From assembly GCA_023525915.1 (NCBI GenBank), contig CP026657.1, positions 372,001 to 436,000 on the forward strand: a DNA stretch of 64,000 nucleotides. The letters run 5' to 3'. The notes below the pieces were generated by a model. That model did not search any database. It was not told the origin of the DNA and saw only the letters and a program-made list of their open reading frames with translations. The position numbers and the translations under genes are program-made. This DNA is from Acetispira formosa (nom. nud.). GTDB lineage: Bacteria; Desulfobacterota; Desulfarculia; Adiutricales; Adiutricaceae. Below, piece by piece: positions 55,501-63,850 of this stretch (within the stretch, counting starts at the first letter, position 1; the number at the start of each line of letters is the position of its first letter).

Positions 55501-55877
55501 TCGATCTGGGCTTCTCCGCCCCGGTCAATATCGGGGCCCGCCAGCTTTCGGACGACCGCTGGCCCACAGCCCGCCTCTATCGCCTGGGTTTCTCATCCGA
55601 AGACGCCGTCACCCGCGCGCGCGGCAAACTCCCCTACCTCATCAATCTGGCCTTTGACGAGGCGGAGCCCCAAGAGGCCAAGGCTGATGAGGAATCGGTC
55701 TATGAGTTTTACGCCCGGAACCGGCCGGAAGAACCCTGGATTGTCATTAACTCCGTCCGTGACAATGCCGGGCGGGAGCTCCGGCCGGAATATAAAAATG
55801 ATCTTCTGGTGCAACTGCACACCCTGCGCTATTCCGGCGGCTATTGGGTGGACACCGGTATTTTGAGCGATATATAG
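52539..55877 (+). CDS. srfB: SrfB-like protein with actin/Hsp70-type (ASKHA) ATPase motifs
   Basis: 1112 aa, similar in size and position to SrfB of the Salmonella srfABC set. I read ASKHA-fold motifs in it: phosphate-1 LDLGSNRLTG (Asp300), phosphate-2 IDVGGATSD (Asp640) and an adenosine-like LTGRPS (from residue 864). The region 1-295 is an extra N-terminal domain, and the stretch after residue 900 (VIGAVIAAMADGRLVGINI) resembles the end of the Hsp70 nucleotide lobe. A nucleotide-driven, actin-like or chaperone-like activity is therefore likely, though not stated for the family in general. It is coupled to the upstream gene and 10 bases from srfC. In Salmonella, srf genes are linked to virulence regulators; the role here is unknown. 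Confidence 0.78.
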   Translation: MTSKLGFSETFKRIYKDPAEPEYTVIANATVQFIDYELDLSLPVEDWRTTGVSRPLAELAKPFQQHQRPDKQLELITLHPDQGDTPPKSLSSSSFECVFKVSYLKAFQILANQWLPMPFLAMNCQYEDGTLGLGLGPTDWCRGFITPLEGGKFRLTLAFDSSVKNDGSDDARNDVPDEDEDSAPAKSSAPYPALQPQNVDHRMMFALATHRDELDWFLGLPWVGKFLDSSCEAFKNHHPDQRMVEVVTPSGLDCADPRLAWEALFRTLMEGLEITGQVGLVQAVTLNSADSPIDVHLVLDLGSNRLTGLLVEDKPPSQIGEGIRLTDCYPLQIRDLSSPGHVYDEPMDSRIEFTIPSIGPLNWSRMARGAGESFIWPSPVRVGPEANRLAASSREENGPTGLSSPKRYLYDTRLRDEMQWYFNDSRPDSPGGGDLAASGYTPFLTRVNEAGFPVSALEDENLPRAMKEHVHDKSGTGGFRACYSLSSTMMFLLSEVISHALSTINSPVVREKRGVHPKVPRRLKSILLTVPTAMSVTEQNIYRTWARLAVQTVWEVLGWTDYYNVTDPSVIDFRLNPVVRADWDEATCTQMFWIFNELCNKFHGKAADFFKIMGRIRTIQTGPDKGDSVTCPTLRIASIDVGGATSDFSIITYAINERAQAGTHVKPYKTFRDGFKVAGDDVVRSIIKSFLLESLAERGALDEAGADVLRGKLSRLFEHHESDQAEVRAWRIQFIKKLAIPLAMRILNLYESVGLPIIDRDRKEPTAEEIQANPWLSKNYNEDNLPPLTLKIGEVLKKTPELEHTAAYLENIIRENGRSEFAFFDHEIQLEFSAVDNCVRTVMEKIILDMGEVIKLYDCDVLILTGRPSVWPALMRMPYAGMFVEPDRVVHIHHYKAGEKYPFLDENGFVLDPKVTVVIGAVIAAMADGRLVGINIDTSNLIPSPTLRYIGMLEGDGQLKNGSVWWSPGRADWAERPESSTSWHSEEIDLGFSAPVNIGARQLSDDRWPTARLYRLGFSSEDAVTRARGKLPYLINLAFDEAEPQEAKADEESVYEFYARNRPEEPWIVINSVRDNAGRELRPEYKNDLLVQLHTLRYSGGYWVDTGILSDI

Positions 55878-55887
55878 GAGAAAACTG

Positions 55888-58602
55888 ATGCGCCAGATTT
55901 GTGAAAAGCTGCGTGAGGCCACTCTGGCCGGTGATAAGTGGCTGAACGACAACAACCCGGCCGCGCACGGTGTTTCCAGAATACGCGAAGGTCTGCGCCG
56001 CAGCGGCCGCCGCCTGTCAGCCTATGCGGAGGCGGCGGATAAAAAAGCGGCCCTGGCCGTCTATGGACCGAGTCAGGCCGGTAAATCAGTCCTGATCTCC
56101 GGTCTGGCCGGGAGCCGCGACCAGCGCCTCTCGGCCCGCTTTGGCAGCCAGACCATGGATTTCATCAGCCAGATCAACCCCGAAGGGCGCGGCGAGACTA
56201 CGGGCCTGGTCACGCGGTTCTCGTTCGATCCCCTGCCCCAGCCGCCGGAAACTGATTTTCCAGTCTGCCTGCGGCTGTTTTCGGAAATGGATGTGGTCAA
56301 GTGTCTGGCCAATTCCTATTTCCATGATTCCAACCATTCTGTCTACTATGACTCCCATGAATCCATCGGCCTGGAAGAATTGGAGCGGTTCACCTCCGCC
56401 ATCACTTCCCGCCTGGATATGCTTTCCGACCTCCCTTCCCGTAAAGGCTCCGAGTCCGGTCCCGGCTATGGCGATATGGAAGACCTGCGGGATTATGTCA
56501 ACGGCCTGGGCAGAAATGATCCGTTCCTGAAAATTTTAGAGCGATATTACTGGCCCCAGGCTCTTGAGCTGGGGGCCAGGCTGGATCAGGGTGGCCGTTC
56601 GGCCCTTTTCTCAATCCTGTGGGGCGGGGCTGAACGCTGTACTGATGTATATGAACGGCTTTATCAGGCCCTCAAAAGTCTCGACTTCGCCGATACCGCG
56701 TTCTGCCCCATATCGGCTTTAAACAGCGGCGATCCTGAAAAGGGCCGGGAGTATTCCATCATTCATGTTGACCGCCTCAAGGGGCTCCTGGAAGACGGCG
56801 GTGAACCGGAAGTGCCCATACGCAACCGGGCCAACCGCGAAGTAAAACTCTCCCGCGCGCTGTTGAGCGCCCTGACGGCCGAGTTGTGTATAGAGGTTGA
56901 AAGAAGCCCAGGCCACTTTATGGACAAGGCCGATTTATTGGATTTCCCTGGAGCCCGCAGCCGTGACAAGCTGGAAAATTTTCATGAGGCCACCCTGAAC
57001 GCGGAGCAGCTGAAAAATTGCTTCCTGCGCGGCAAAGTGGCGTTCCTGTTCGAACGTTACCGCGACCTCCAGGAAATAAACGGACTGGTAGTGTGCGTGG
57101 GTGATTCTGTTCAGGAAAAATCCGATCTGCCCAGCCTGATCAACGAATGGGTCGGCCTCAGCCACGGCCAGACCCCGCAGGAACGCTTTGGCAAGCCAAT
57201 CTGCCTCTTCTGGGTGATGACCAAGTTTGACCTTCTAATAGAGGAAGACGCGGGTTCCACCGATCTCGTCTGGCGCTGGAACAAACGCTATGAAGGGTCT
57301 CTCCTGGACTTTAAATACAGTGATGACTCTCACTATAATTGGCTGGATGACTGGTCGGCCAGGGATCAGGGCCGCTGGGCCGCCCCGTTCAATAACCTCT
57401 TCTGGCTGACCAAGCCGGAGAAGCATCGTGAGCTTCAGGCAAAAAACAGCACGCCTGAACACCAGGCCATGGTGCGGGACTTAAAAGAAGCCTATCTCAG
57501 GGCCGAAGGAACTATCAAACATGTAGCGGAGCCTGAACAGGCCTGGAACGCGGTGATGGAATCAGACGACGGCGGCATTGGCTATCTGAAATGCAAAATA
57601 GCCCAGGTGGCCAAACCCGAGTTGAAAGATGAGCAACTGGAGGAATTGATCAGAATTGAAGCTGATTCAATCTATTCTTCTCTCCATCAGTTCTATCACG
57701 ATGAAATAGATGGCGGGCTGACGGCTGAAAAGAAAGAGGCGGCAAAAATGCTGGCGGCCGGTTTAAACGAAAGCCTGGAGCATCTCAGTACCGAAAGCAG
57801 CCGCCGGGCCAATTTCGGCGAGTTTCTGCGTCTTCTGCAATTGAGCGACACTGATTGCCATGAACTTTTCCTGACGATTAAGGATGAACCAGGTCTTCGG
57901 ACTGATCAGCCGGAAAGCAAAACGGCCTCGACCAAAGCTCTGGACAAGCTCTATTCGAAGATAAAAAAATCCGCGGAACCTAGCCGCACAGCGCGCCCTC
58001 GCGATTTAGCTTTCGGATATCGTGACAGGCTGGAAAAAGCCTGGGATGAACATCTGGAAGCATTGGGCGATGATGAAAGATGGATGCGTTATTTCAGTCT
58101 TAACCGGCCAAGATTCAAAGAACTGATGCATGAGCTGAAACAGGGCGCCAAACGCCTCAAAGTGATGGACCAGATTGAAGAGCTTCTGCGTGAGACCACC
58201 AGTTACAGCGACACCAACATTGATACACGCATCTGGATGCTGGCCTGCCAGGCCTCAGCCCTCTTGAGCGGTTACATTAACCGTCTGGACAAACACCGCA
58301 GCCACAATAAAAAAGAACGCAGCGTCATTATTGAACTGCCCGACGGCACGGATTTGGACATAACAGTTTTCGAGAGCCGCCCGGACCCAGGTCCCTACCC
58401 TGTCCTTTCGGAAGATCCGTTGGATTACGATACCTTCTCCGACCAGTATTATACGGACTGGATGGTGGCTCTGACCGATCTGGTTTTGGGCAATGCCTGT
58501 TCAGAATCCGGCGATTACGATCATGTACAGAATTCGAAACTGGCTGGCATTACTGACAGTATAATGGAGTTGCGTCATTCACTGGAAGACAGAAGAATGT
58601 AG
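55888..58602 (+). CDS. srfC: SrfC-like P-loop GTPase-type protein
   Basis: 904 aa. P-loop GPSQAGKS at residues 60-67, a G3-like DFPG at 352-355, and a G4-like TKFD at 445-448. That is the G1-G3-G4 order of large GTPases, with long insertions between motifs. Residues 600-904 are mainly helical (LEHLSTESSRRANFG, FKELMHELKQGAKRLKVM). This layout recalls dynamin-like or SrfC proteins, in which the second part forms stalk helices. No membrane segment was seen. GGAG precedes ATG 55888, ten bases after srfB. Likely partner of the SrfB ATPase. A gap of 110 bases leads to tRNA-Phe. Confidence 0.8.
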   Translation: MRQICEKLREATLAGDKWLNDNNPAAHGVSRIREGLRRSGRRLSAYAEAADKKAALAVYGPSQAGKSVLISGLAGSRDQRLSARFGSQTMDFISQINPEGRGETTGLVTRFSFDPLPQPPETDFPVCLRLFSEMDVVKCLANSYFHDSNHSVYYDSHESIGLEELERFTSAITSRLDMLSDLPSRKGSESGPGYGDMEDLRDYVNGLGRNDPFLKILERYYWPQALELGARLDQGGRSALFSILWGGAERCTDVYERLYQALKSLDFADTAFCPISALNSGDPEKGREYSIIHVDRLKGLLEDGGEPEVPIRNRANREVKLSRALLSALTAELCIEVERSPGHFMDKADLLDFPGARSRDKLENFHEATLNAEQLKNCFLRGKVAFLFERYRDLQEINGLVVCVGDSVQEKSDLPSLINEWVGLSHGQTPQERFGKPICLFWVMTKFDLLIEEDAGSTDLVWRWNKRYEGSLLDFKYSDDSHYNWLDDWSARDQGRWAAPFNNLFWLTKPEKHRELQAKNSTPEHQAMVRDLKEAYLRAEGTIKHVAEPEQAWNAVMESDDGGIGYLKCKIAQVAKPELKDEQLEELIRIEADSIYSSLHQFYHDEIDGGLTAEKKEAAKMLAAGLNESLEHLSTESSRRANFGEFLRLLQLSDTDCHELFLTIKDEPGLRTDQPESKTASTKALDKLYSKIKKSAEPSRTARPRDLAFGYRDRLEKAWDEHLEALGDDERWMRYFSLNRPRFKELMHELKQGAKRLKVMDQIEELLRETTSYSDTNIDTRIWMLACQASALLSGYINRLDKHRSHNKKERSVIIELPDGTDLDITVFESRPDPGPYPVLSEDPLDYDTFSDQYYTDWMVALTDLVLGNACSESGDYDHVQNSKLAGITDSIMELRHSLEDRRM

Positions 58603-58712
58603 CGGCTCTTCACGATATTGATCGTCAAAAGCTGTTATAAAGAATAAAAAGGCGAAAAAGAATAAAAAGGCTTGACGAATCACTAGGATTCTGCTAAGTT
58701 ACCAAAAATCAG

Positions 58713-58788
58713 GCCGAGGTAGCTCAGTCGGTAGAGCACTAGACTGAAAATCTGGGTGTGGGCGGTTCGATTCCGTCCCTCGGCACCA
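58713..58788 (+). tRNA. tRNA-Phe (anticodon GAA), with encoded CCA
   Basis: Acceptor stem GCCGAGG pairs with CCTCGGC, discriminator A plus encoded CCA. D-arm, anticodon stem CTAGA/TCTGG with loop CTGAAAA (anticodon GAA), variable loop GTGTG and T-arm GGCGG/CCGTC all fold. Total 76 nt. It abuts an integrase-bearing element on its 3' side, so its 3' end is the likely integration site. Confidence 0.97.
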
Positions 58789-58795
58789 CTTTGCT

Positions 58796-58835
58796 AAAAG
58801 GTTACAGCTAACTAGCTGTAACCTTTTTGTTTTTA
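58796..58835 (+). terminator. Terminator of tRNA-Phe
   Basis: A perfect 14-bp stem AAAAGGTTACAGCT with its complement, four-base loop AACT, followed by TTTTTGTTTTT. It lies 7 bases after CCA. Confidence 0.88.
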
Positions 58836-58932
58836 GATTCATATGGTTACGGCAAAACTGCCCAAAACCTCCAATAACGGCGAGTGTGCCACCTAGGTGT
58901 GCCACTTGAGGGACGTTGACAGAGGAAAAGCC

Positions 58933-60684
58933 ATGCCGGAACCGACCCGACCCACACCCTCAAAAGCCACCGCCTTATCCTCCCCTGCCCGTCTTTACAC
59001 TCGCGGCAATTTCTATTATTTTAGGGTTGTCCTGCCCAATCTTGCCAACGATGCAGCCAGTATCAGAAGAGAGATTCGCCTGTCTCTCCATACCGGCTAC
59101 AAGCAAGAGGCCAGGAAGCTGTCTCAGGCACTTTATGCTCACTTGTGGGCGATAATGAAAGATGACCCGATGATTGATTACCCGGAAATAAAACGCAGAA
59201 TGAACCAGTATTTGCAAAAGCTGCTCGCAGATGATCACCAAGACCTACACAGCCAGCGTACCTGTGGGTCTAGTCCTCTTAACCTGACTCATGGAGAAAT
59301 AGGCCTATATCATGCCGGTCAGATGCTTTATGGTGTCAACGATCCTGCCAAACTTGATGCAGTAGCTGAAAAAATTATCCCGCTTCTCATTGAAGAAGGA
59401 TTCTTGAAAGACGATGAAGTGACCGATGATAATCGCTTATCGATCACCAAGGAGTTTGCCAAAACCTACATCAGCTATCTCCAGATTTTAGAACGACGTG
59501 AGAAAGGTGATTTCATGGCCGAACTACCGGCCTTTGCTTACCCTGCCCCGCCACAACCAACGACTGTTGTGACCTATCAGCAGACAAATTCTGCGGCTGA
59601 AAAAGTAGATAAAGAACCTGCACCCATTGTTTCTGTCGTCATGGAAAAATATATAAACACCAAAATCAGTGACGGCCATTGGAAAACACAGACTATAGCC
59701 GATCATAAGAATCGTTTGTCTACGTTGCTGGAAATCATCCCAGACAAGCCCATTGATGAAATTACCCGTGACGACATGCGTAAATTCAGGGATACGATCA
59801 GGAAGCTTCCACCCAACCGTGGTCGCTCGGCCAAATATCGAGACAAAACCATCGCTGAACTTCTGGCAATGAATATTCCCCAGGAAGAAACCTTGAACGT
59901 GAAAACGGTCAACGTGATCACAAGTGAACTGGCCAGCTTCTTTGAATGGTGCATCCGGGAAGGAATTCTGTCCGCCAATCCGGCGACGGGATTGCAAATC
60001 AAGGATGACCGCCAGGCCATTGAACTGCGGGACGCCTTCACTATGGATGATCTGCGCTTAATCTTCTCCCACAAAAAATTCACGCAAGGCAAATTCAAAT
60101 TCCCGGCCTATTTTTGGATACCCCTCATCGGTCTGTTCACAGGTATGCGCCTGGAGGAGATTTCCCAACTGCAATGCTCAGACATAATTCAAATTAACGA
60201 TTTATGGATTATTGATGTCAACGACAAAGGCAAAGATGAACACGGTTTCAATAAATCTCTGAAAACAGGCAATGCGCGTCGTCTTATTCCTATCCACGAT
60301 GAACTTGTCAAGCTGGGCTTACTGAAGTATCACGAACAAATTCAGGCAAGAGGCCACATAAGACTCTTCCCAGAACTGACAAAAACCAATCAAGCCGGAA
60401 AATACGGTAAACAGCCAGGGAAGCAGTTTAAAGCGGTGGTAGTAGACGTTTTAAAGGATGCCGACAAAAAATCCTTTCACTCCCTGCGCCATACCTTCGC
60501 CGATTTTTATAAGCAACGCGGCTGGCAGACTGACATATTCCGCCAGCTTTATGCCCACGACATACCGGAATTGGCCAGCAAGCAATATGGGTCAAAATTT
60601 CCACCAGACTTGCTTTATAAGGAAATTATTTCTAAACTGGATTATAATCTTGATCTGTCAAACCTAACCCCAATATTGTCCTAA
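58933..60684 (+). CDS. Tyrosine recombinase/integrase of the tRNA-Phe element
   Basis: 583 aa. N-terminal arm-binding/SAM-like part (RLYTRGNFYYFRVVLPNL, TGYKQEARKLSQALYAHL) as in phage-like and 'DUF6538/SAM-like' integrases. A core-binding domain from about residue 240, then catalytic domain: TGMRLEEISQL (Arg406), HSLRH (His516, Arg519, His520) and the nucleophile in KQYGSKF (Tyr552). The GTG at 58897 is also in frame, but ATG 58933 has AGAGGAAAAG upstream, so it is preferred. It sits 145 bases past tRNA-Phe and points away from it, the normal layout of a genomic island. It should integrate and excise the element. Confidence 0.93.
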   Translation: MPEPTRPTPSKATALSSPARLYTRGNFYYFRVVLPNLANDAASIRREIRLSLHTGYKQEARKLSQALYAHLWAIMKDDPMIDYPEIKRRMNQYLQKLLADDHQDLHSQRTCGSSPLNLTHGEIGLYHAGQMLYGVNDPAKLDAVAEKIIPLLIEEGFLKDDEVTDDNRLSITKEFAKTYISYLQILERREKGDFMAELPAFAYPAPPQPTTVVTYQQTNSAAEKVDKEPAPIVSVVMEKYINTKISDGHWKTQTIADHKNRLSTLLEIIPDKPIDEITRDDMRKFRDTIRKLPPNRGRSAKYRDKTIAELLAMNIPQEETLNVKTVNVITSELASFFEWCIREGILSANPATGLQIKDDRQAIELRDAFTMDDLRLIFSHKKFTQGKFKFPAYFWIPLIGLFTGMRLEEISQLQCSDIIQINDLWIIDVNDKGKDEHGFNKSLKTGNARRLIPIHDELVKLGLLKYHEQIQARGHIRLFPELTKTNQAGKYGKQPGKQFKAVVVDVLKDADKKSFHSLRHTFADFYKQRGWQTDIFRQLYAHDIPELASKQYGSKFPPDLLYKEIISKLDYNLDLSNLTPILS

Positions 60685-60714
60685 AATAATGTCGCTGTGA
60701 AAAGGAGTAGTTAT

Positions 60715-63048
60715 ATGAGCTGGAGTAAAAATCAAAAAGCATCAGAACAGTTTCGCGAATTACTGGGGAAAGCCAACCTCTCTTTTCCTGATGAACTCAG
60801 CGGTTTTGACCGCTTCGATGTACAAACGGCTATCGTTGAACAATATGGACAATCATTAAATCTGCATAAAGGTCCTCAGATGTTTCAAATATTACTGAGA
60901 GGAGGCCTGAACGCACTTTTAAACTGCGATCAACAAAGCATGATACCTCGTTTTCAGCCAGTGCCGTCCCTTTATGAGGGCGCACGGCAAATGCCTTATA
61001 CCACAATAGGGTGGTATTGTTATTTAAAAAAATGTTCTCCCCGTCAGGCTGTTGCTGAATTGGCTACGCTTTTACATCTCACAGAGGATCGGCTGTTTGG
61101 CACCCCTGACAGTAAAATATTCAAACAAGCGCGTGATGAAAAAACGAGATGTGCATATGTACCTAAGTACCTAAATATTTTACCCAGTTTTATAACTATC
61201 AGTTCATCCAAATATGACCTCTTTGATGACATTATTTTTACTTCTGCGAAACAGCACATTATCGGTGGTATAATACGATACAAAAACAGTGACGAAAAGG
61301 AAGTATATGTCCCATTTCACCTAGATGAGTTGGGGCAAAATACCCAAATTCGACATTCTTGCCCAATCGTAGTGCCAGGGTTAGGATCTGGCTTGCTACC
61401 GCTATTAAATGAAAATCTTTTCAGTAAAGATTTCTCACAAAATAAAACAGTGTTCATATTTGAGGATATAAGAATTGCCCTTAAACTCCAGTATCACCTT
61501 AGCCAATGGCAGTCATTCAAATCCTCCGGTCATTACATAACCAGTTGGTATGGCGGCGGCAATTTGGCTGCACACGTGGATTTTAATTCACTCTATGGCA
61601 CCCATGCGATTTTCATTCCAGCATTAAAGAGAGACAGCTATCGCAAAATGCCAGATATATTGGCTAAGACCGAAATGTTTCGATCATTGAAAATATTGAG
61701 GCAACAAATACTTATCCACAAGATAATTCACCCCGCTCAAGGCGCGAAACTTGAGAACAGGTGGGAAGATTATATAGTAAACAACTCCGACTACATTCAG
61801 GATTGGCCCTATGACATACTCCAGGCGATGTCTAAAAATGCACTACCTTTAGAAACATATAAAGCCTGGGGAGCCGAGGTCGGGTTGTTCAATGAACATG
61901 CAACAACTGTAATAACCTCAGATGCACCTCAAGTCCAATCCTTGACGGAACTCCTGGAAAAAGCCCCCTCATCGTTACATCGTGAAGAAGCCAGCCTTAA
62001 GTGTTTTTGTCAACCGCACAACATGACTTTGATTTACAGCACCACGAACTCTGGGAAAACACTTGCAGCTCTGGGTTTGAGCATGGCACTAATTACCGGA
62101 CAAAGCTTTTTTCGTATTGCCAAAACAAACCCTTCAAGCACCTTATATGTTGATGCTGAAACAGAACCATCAACATTTGACGAAAAACTATTACGGGTAA
62201 TGGCAGCTTGTGGATACAGCTCTGATAATATAAAGGGTGATCTGTTCAATAAAATAACCTTAAGAAGTCAGCAAACCTCCCTTACAGTGGACTTGAACGA
62301 TGATCTATTTCGGAAATTTATAGAATCCAAAATAGAGCAGACGAAGTCGAAGGTTTTGATCTTTGATAATCTGATATCACTTCTGCCGGGCTTCCGCCAA
62401 AGTGGTGGCTCGATGTGGAAGCAACTCAGACCCTGGTTAATAGATTTGGAAAACAAAAAGAATATAGCCATTATTCTTGTTCATCACAGTAATGCCGACA
62501 ATGAAGCTGCCGGCACACTCGACCTGGAAGCCCAATGTCAAAATGTTATAAAGATTGAGGGGCGAGACATTTTGGAGGCTGAGATACAAAAGAAACCCAA
62601 TGGCGAAACCGCCTCGCAATTTGGAGCATTCATCCCAAAAGAAGGCGCTTTATTTCGCGTTACCTTTAAAAAATGTAAGATGTTTTCTGAGTTGGAAGTT
62701 CAAAAGCCTTTCGGTGCCTTTCTGGAATTAACAGAACGCAGCCGCACTCACGGGCCATCCTGGCAATGGATAGAAGCGCTACCCAATCTCGCAAGCACAG
62801 CCAGAAATCTCATTGAGGATGTTTATTCTAAATATCCAGACTTGAGTAGTTATGAGAGGAAAGTTATGTCTTATGCACAGCAAAAAGACAGCTTCACTCG
62901 ACTCGATATGGAAAGCTATCTTAAGCTAGAGAAGTCGAAAACGGCTAGCATACTCAAGATACTGGTTGAAAGAGGCCTCTTGAAAAAAGAAGGCGAAAGC
63001 CGCGCAACCAAGTATCGCTTGGCGGATCAGGTAGCCCGGAACGAATAA
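60715..63048 (+). CDS. Primase/helicase-like AAA (RepA-type) protein of the element
   Basis: 777 aa, less GC-rich than most of the window. The N-terminal ~330 residues have no firm match. They include a Toprim-like stretch (NKTVFIFEDIRIALKLQYHL). The C-terminal 350 residues are an AAA_25/RecA-type NTPase: Walker A STTNSGKT (442-449), VDAETEPSTFDEKLL, Walker B VLIFDNLISLLPG, and HHSNADNEAAGTLD. The C-terminal ~80 residues look like a winged helix (SSYERKVMSYAQQKDSFTRLDM). Walker A begins with Ser where Gly or Ala is normal. Element-encoded replication functions often look like this. ATG 60715 has AAAGGAG; the GTG at 60697 precedes that site. It follows the integrase by 30 bases. Confidence 0.78.
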   Translation: MSWSKNQKASEQFRELLGKANLSFPDELSGFDRFDVQTAIVEQYGQSLNLHKGPQMFQILLRGGLNALLNCDQQSMIPRFQPVPSLYEGARQMPYTTIGWYCYLKKCSPRQAVAELATLLHLTEDRLFGTPDSKIFKQARDEKTRCAYVPKYLNILPSFITISSSKYDLFDDIIFTSAKQHIIGGIIRYKNSDEKEVYVPFHLDELGQNTQIRHSCPIVVPGLGSGLLPLLNENLFSKDFSQNKTVFIFEDIRIALKLQYHLSQWQSFKSSGHYITSWYGGGNLAAHVDFNSLYGTHAIFIPALKRDSYRKMPDILAKTEMFRSLKILRQQILIHKIIHPAQGAKLENRWEDYIVNNSDYIQDWPYDILQAMSKNALPLETYKAWGAEVGLFNEHATTVITSDAPQVQSLTELLEKAPSSLHREEASLKCFCQPHNMTLIYSTTNSGKTLAALGLSMALITGQSFFRIAKTNPSSTLYVDAETEPSTFDEKLLRVMAACGYSSDNIKGDLFNKITLRSQQTSLTVDLNDDLFRKFIESKIEQTKSKVLIFDNLISLLPGFRQSGGSMWKQLRPWLIDLENKKNIAIILVHHSNADNEAAGTLDLEAQCQNVIKIEGRDILEAEIQKKPNGETASQFGAFIPKEGALFRVTFKKCKMFSELEVQKPFGAFLELTERSRTHGPSWQWIEALPNLASTARNLIEDVYSKYPDLSSYERKVMSYAQQKDSFTRLDMESYLKLEKSKTASILKILVERGLLKKEGESRATKYRLADQVARNE

Positions 63049-63096
63049 TGAGCGTTCTTTTTGCTTGATATAGATACTAGTTTCATCCTCGCTTTT

Positions 63097-63138
63097 CGTC
63101 CATTTGAGTCCGTCAACTGACTCAAATGGACGTTTTTT
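63097..63138 (+). terminator. Rho-independent terminator
   Basis: CGTCCATTTGAGTC and its exact complement enclose an eight-base loop, followed by TTTTTT. It ends the integrase/ATPase transcript 48 bases after the stop. Confidence 0.88.
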
Positions 63139-63469
63139 GCGTCCACAGAAATTATATTGCCCTTTGAACTAAAGGCTTTAAGTTAGTCACATTTTTTCGG
63201 CGGCCTAAAAGTTTATCCTCGTAATAAACCGGCAATATTATAACGATCTCCAAAAGCTGCACAGGGTGCTAAGCTCTACTCTAGTGACAAGAAAAGAACC
63301 AAGAGGCCTGGCAGCCACCTCAGGAAACCGTAGCATGAACTGTCCAGTGAATAGGGAGTCCACTCCAGCGTGATTGATCGTTAAAAAAAGTCAGGCCATG
63401 AGTTTTCTACCACAACCCTATTATGGGAAGTGACATATATGTCATAGCCGAGAGCATAAATTCGCCAGC

Positions 63470-63850
63470 ATCAAGCGGGTGATGTGGCTGATGCGCCAAA
63501 ATGGCCTGAAGGGACTCTATCTCAAACCCAACTTGAGCCGCCTGTCACCTTGAGCCATCAGTATCCCTATTTGTTTAGAGGATTCAAAATCCATAGGCCG
63601 AATCAGATTTGTGTCCCGGACAGAACCTACACCTGATTATAGAAGTTCCTGGCGGTTCCCAACCATAAGAGGTGAATTTCTGCTTAGAGGCCCGAACTGT
63701 GGCGCTAAATGAGCGGCAGCCGGAAATATTCAAAATCGGCAGCGCAATCAATGTACCAGCCATGTCTTCCGAGCTACTTTTAAGGTGAATCATATTAGGA
63801 TCAGTTTTGGCGGTCGCGGCTGGTCCTATAAAATCTTTTCGGACAGATTA
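63470..63850 (+). pseudogene. Broken IS3-family transposase (orfB) remnant
   Basis: Reading three shifted frames gives a recognisable IS3 order: IKRVMWLMRQNGLKGLYLKP (N-terminal part), then after a frameshift YPYLFRGFKIHRPNQI (the 'HKVYPYLLRGL..RPNQVW' region), then QPEIFKIGSA and, near 63800, IRISFGGRG (the 'ISMDGRG' motif). Stops and shifts interrupt every piece, and the catalytic DDE set is not intact. The surrounding region 63139-64000 shows no other gene. Its AT-rich end continues past the window. The remnant sits inside the tRNA-Phe island. Confidence 0.7.
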
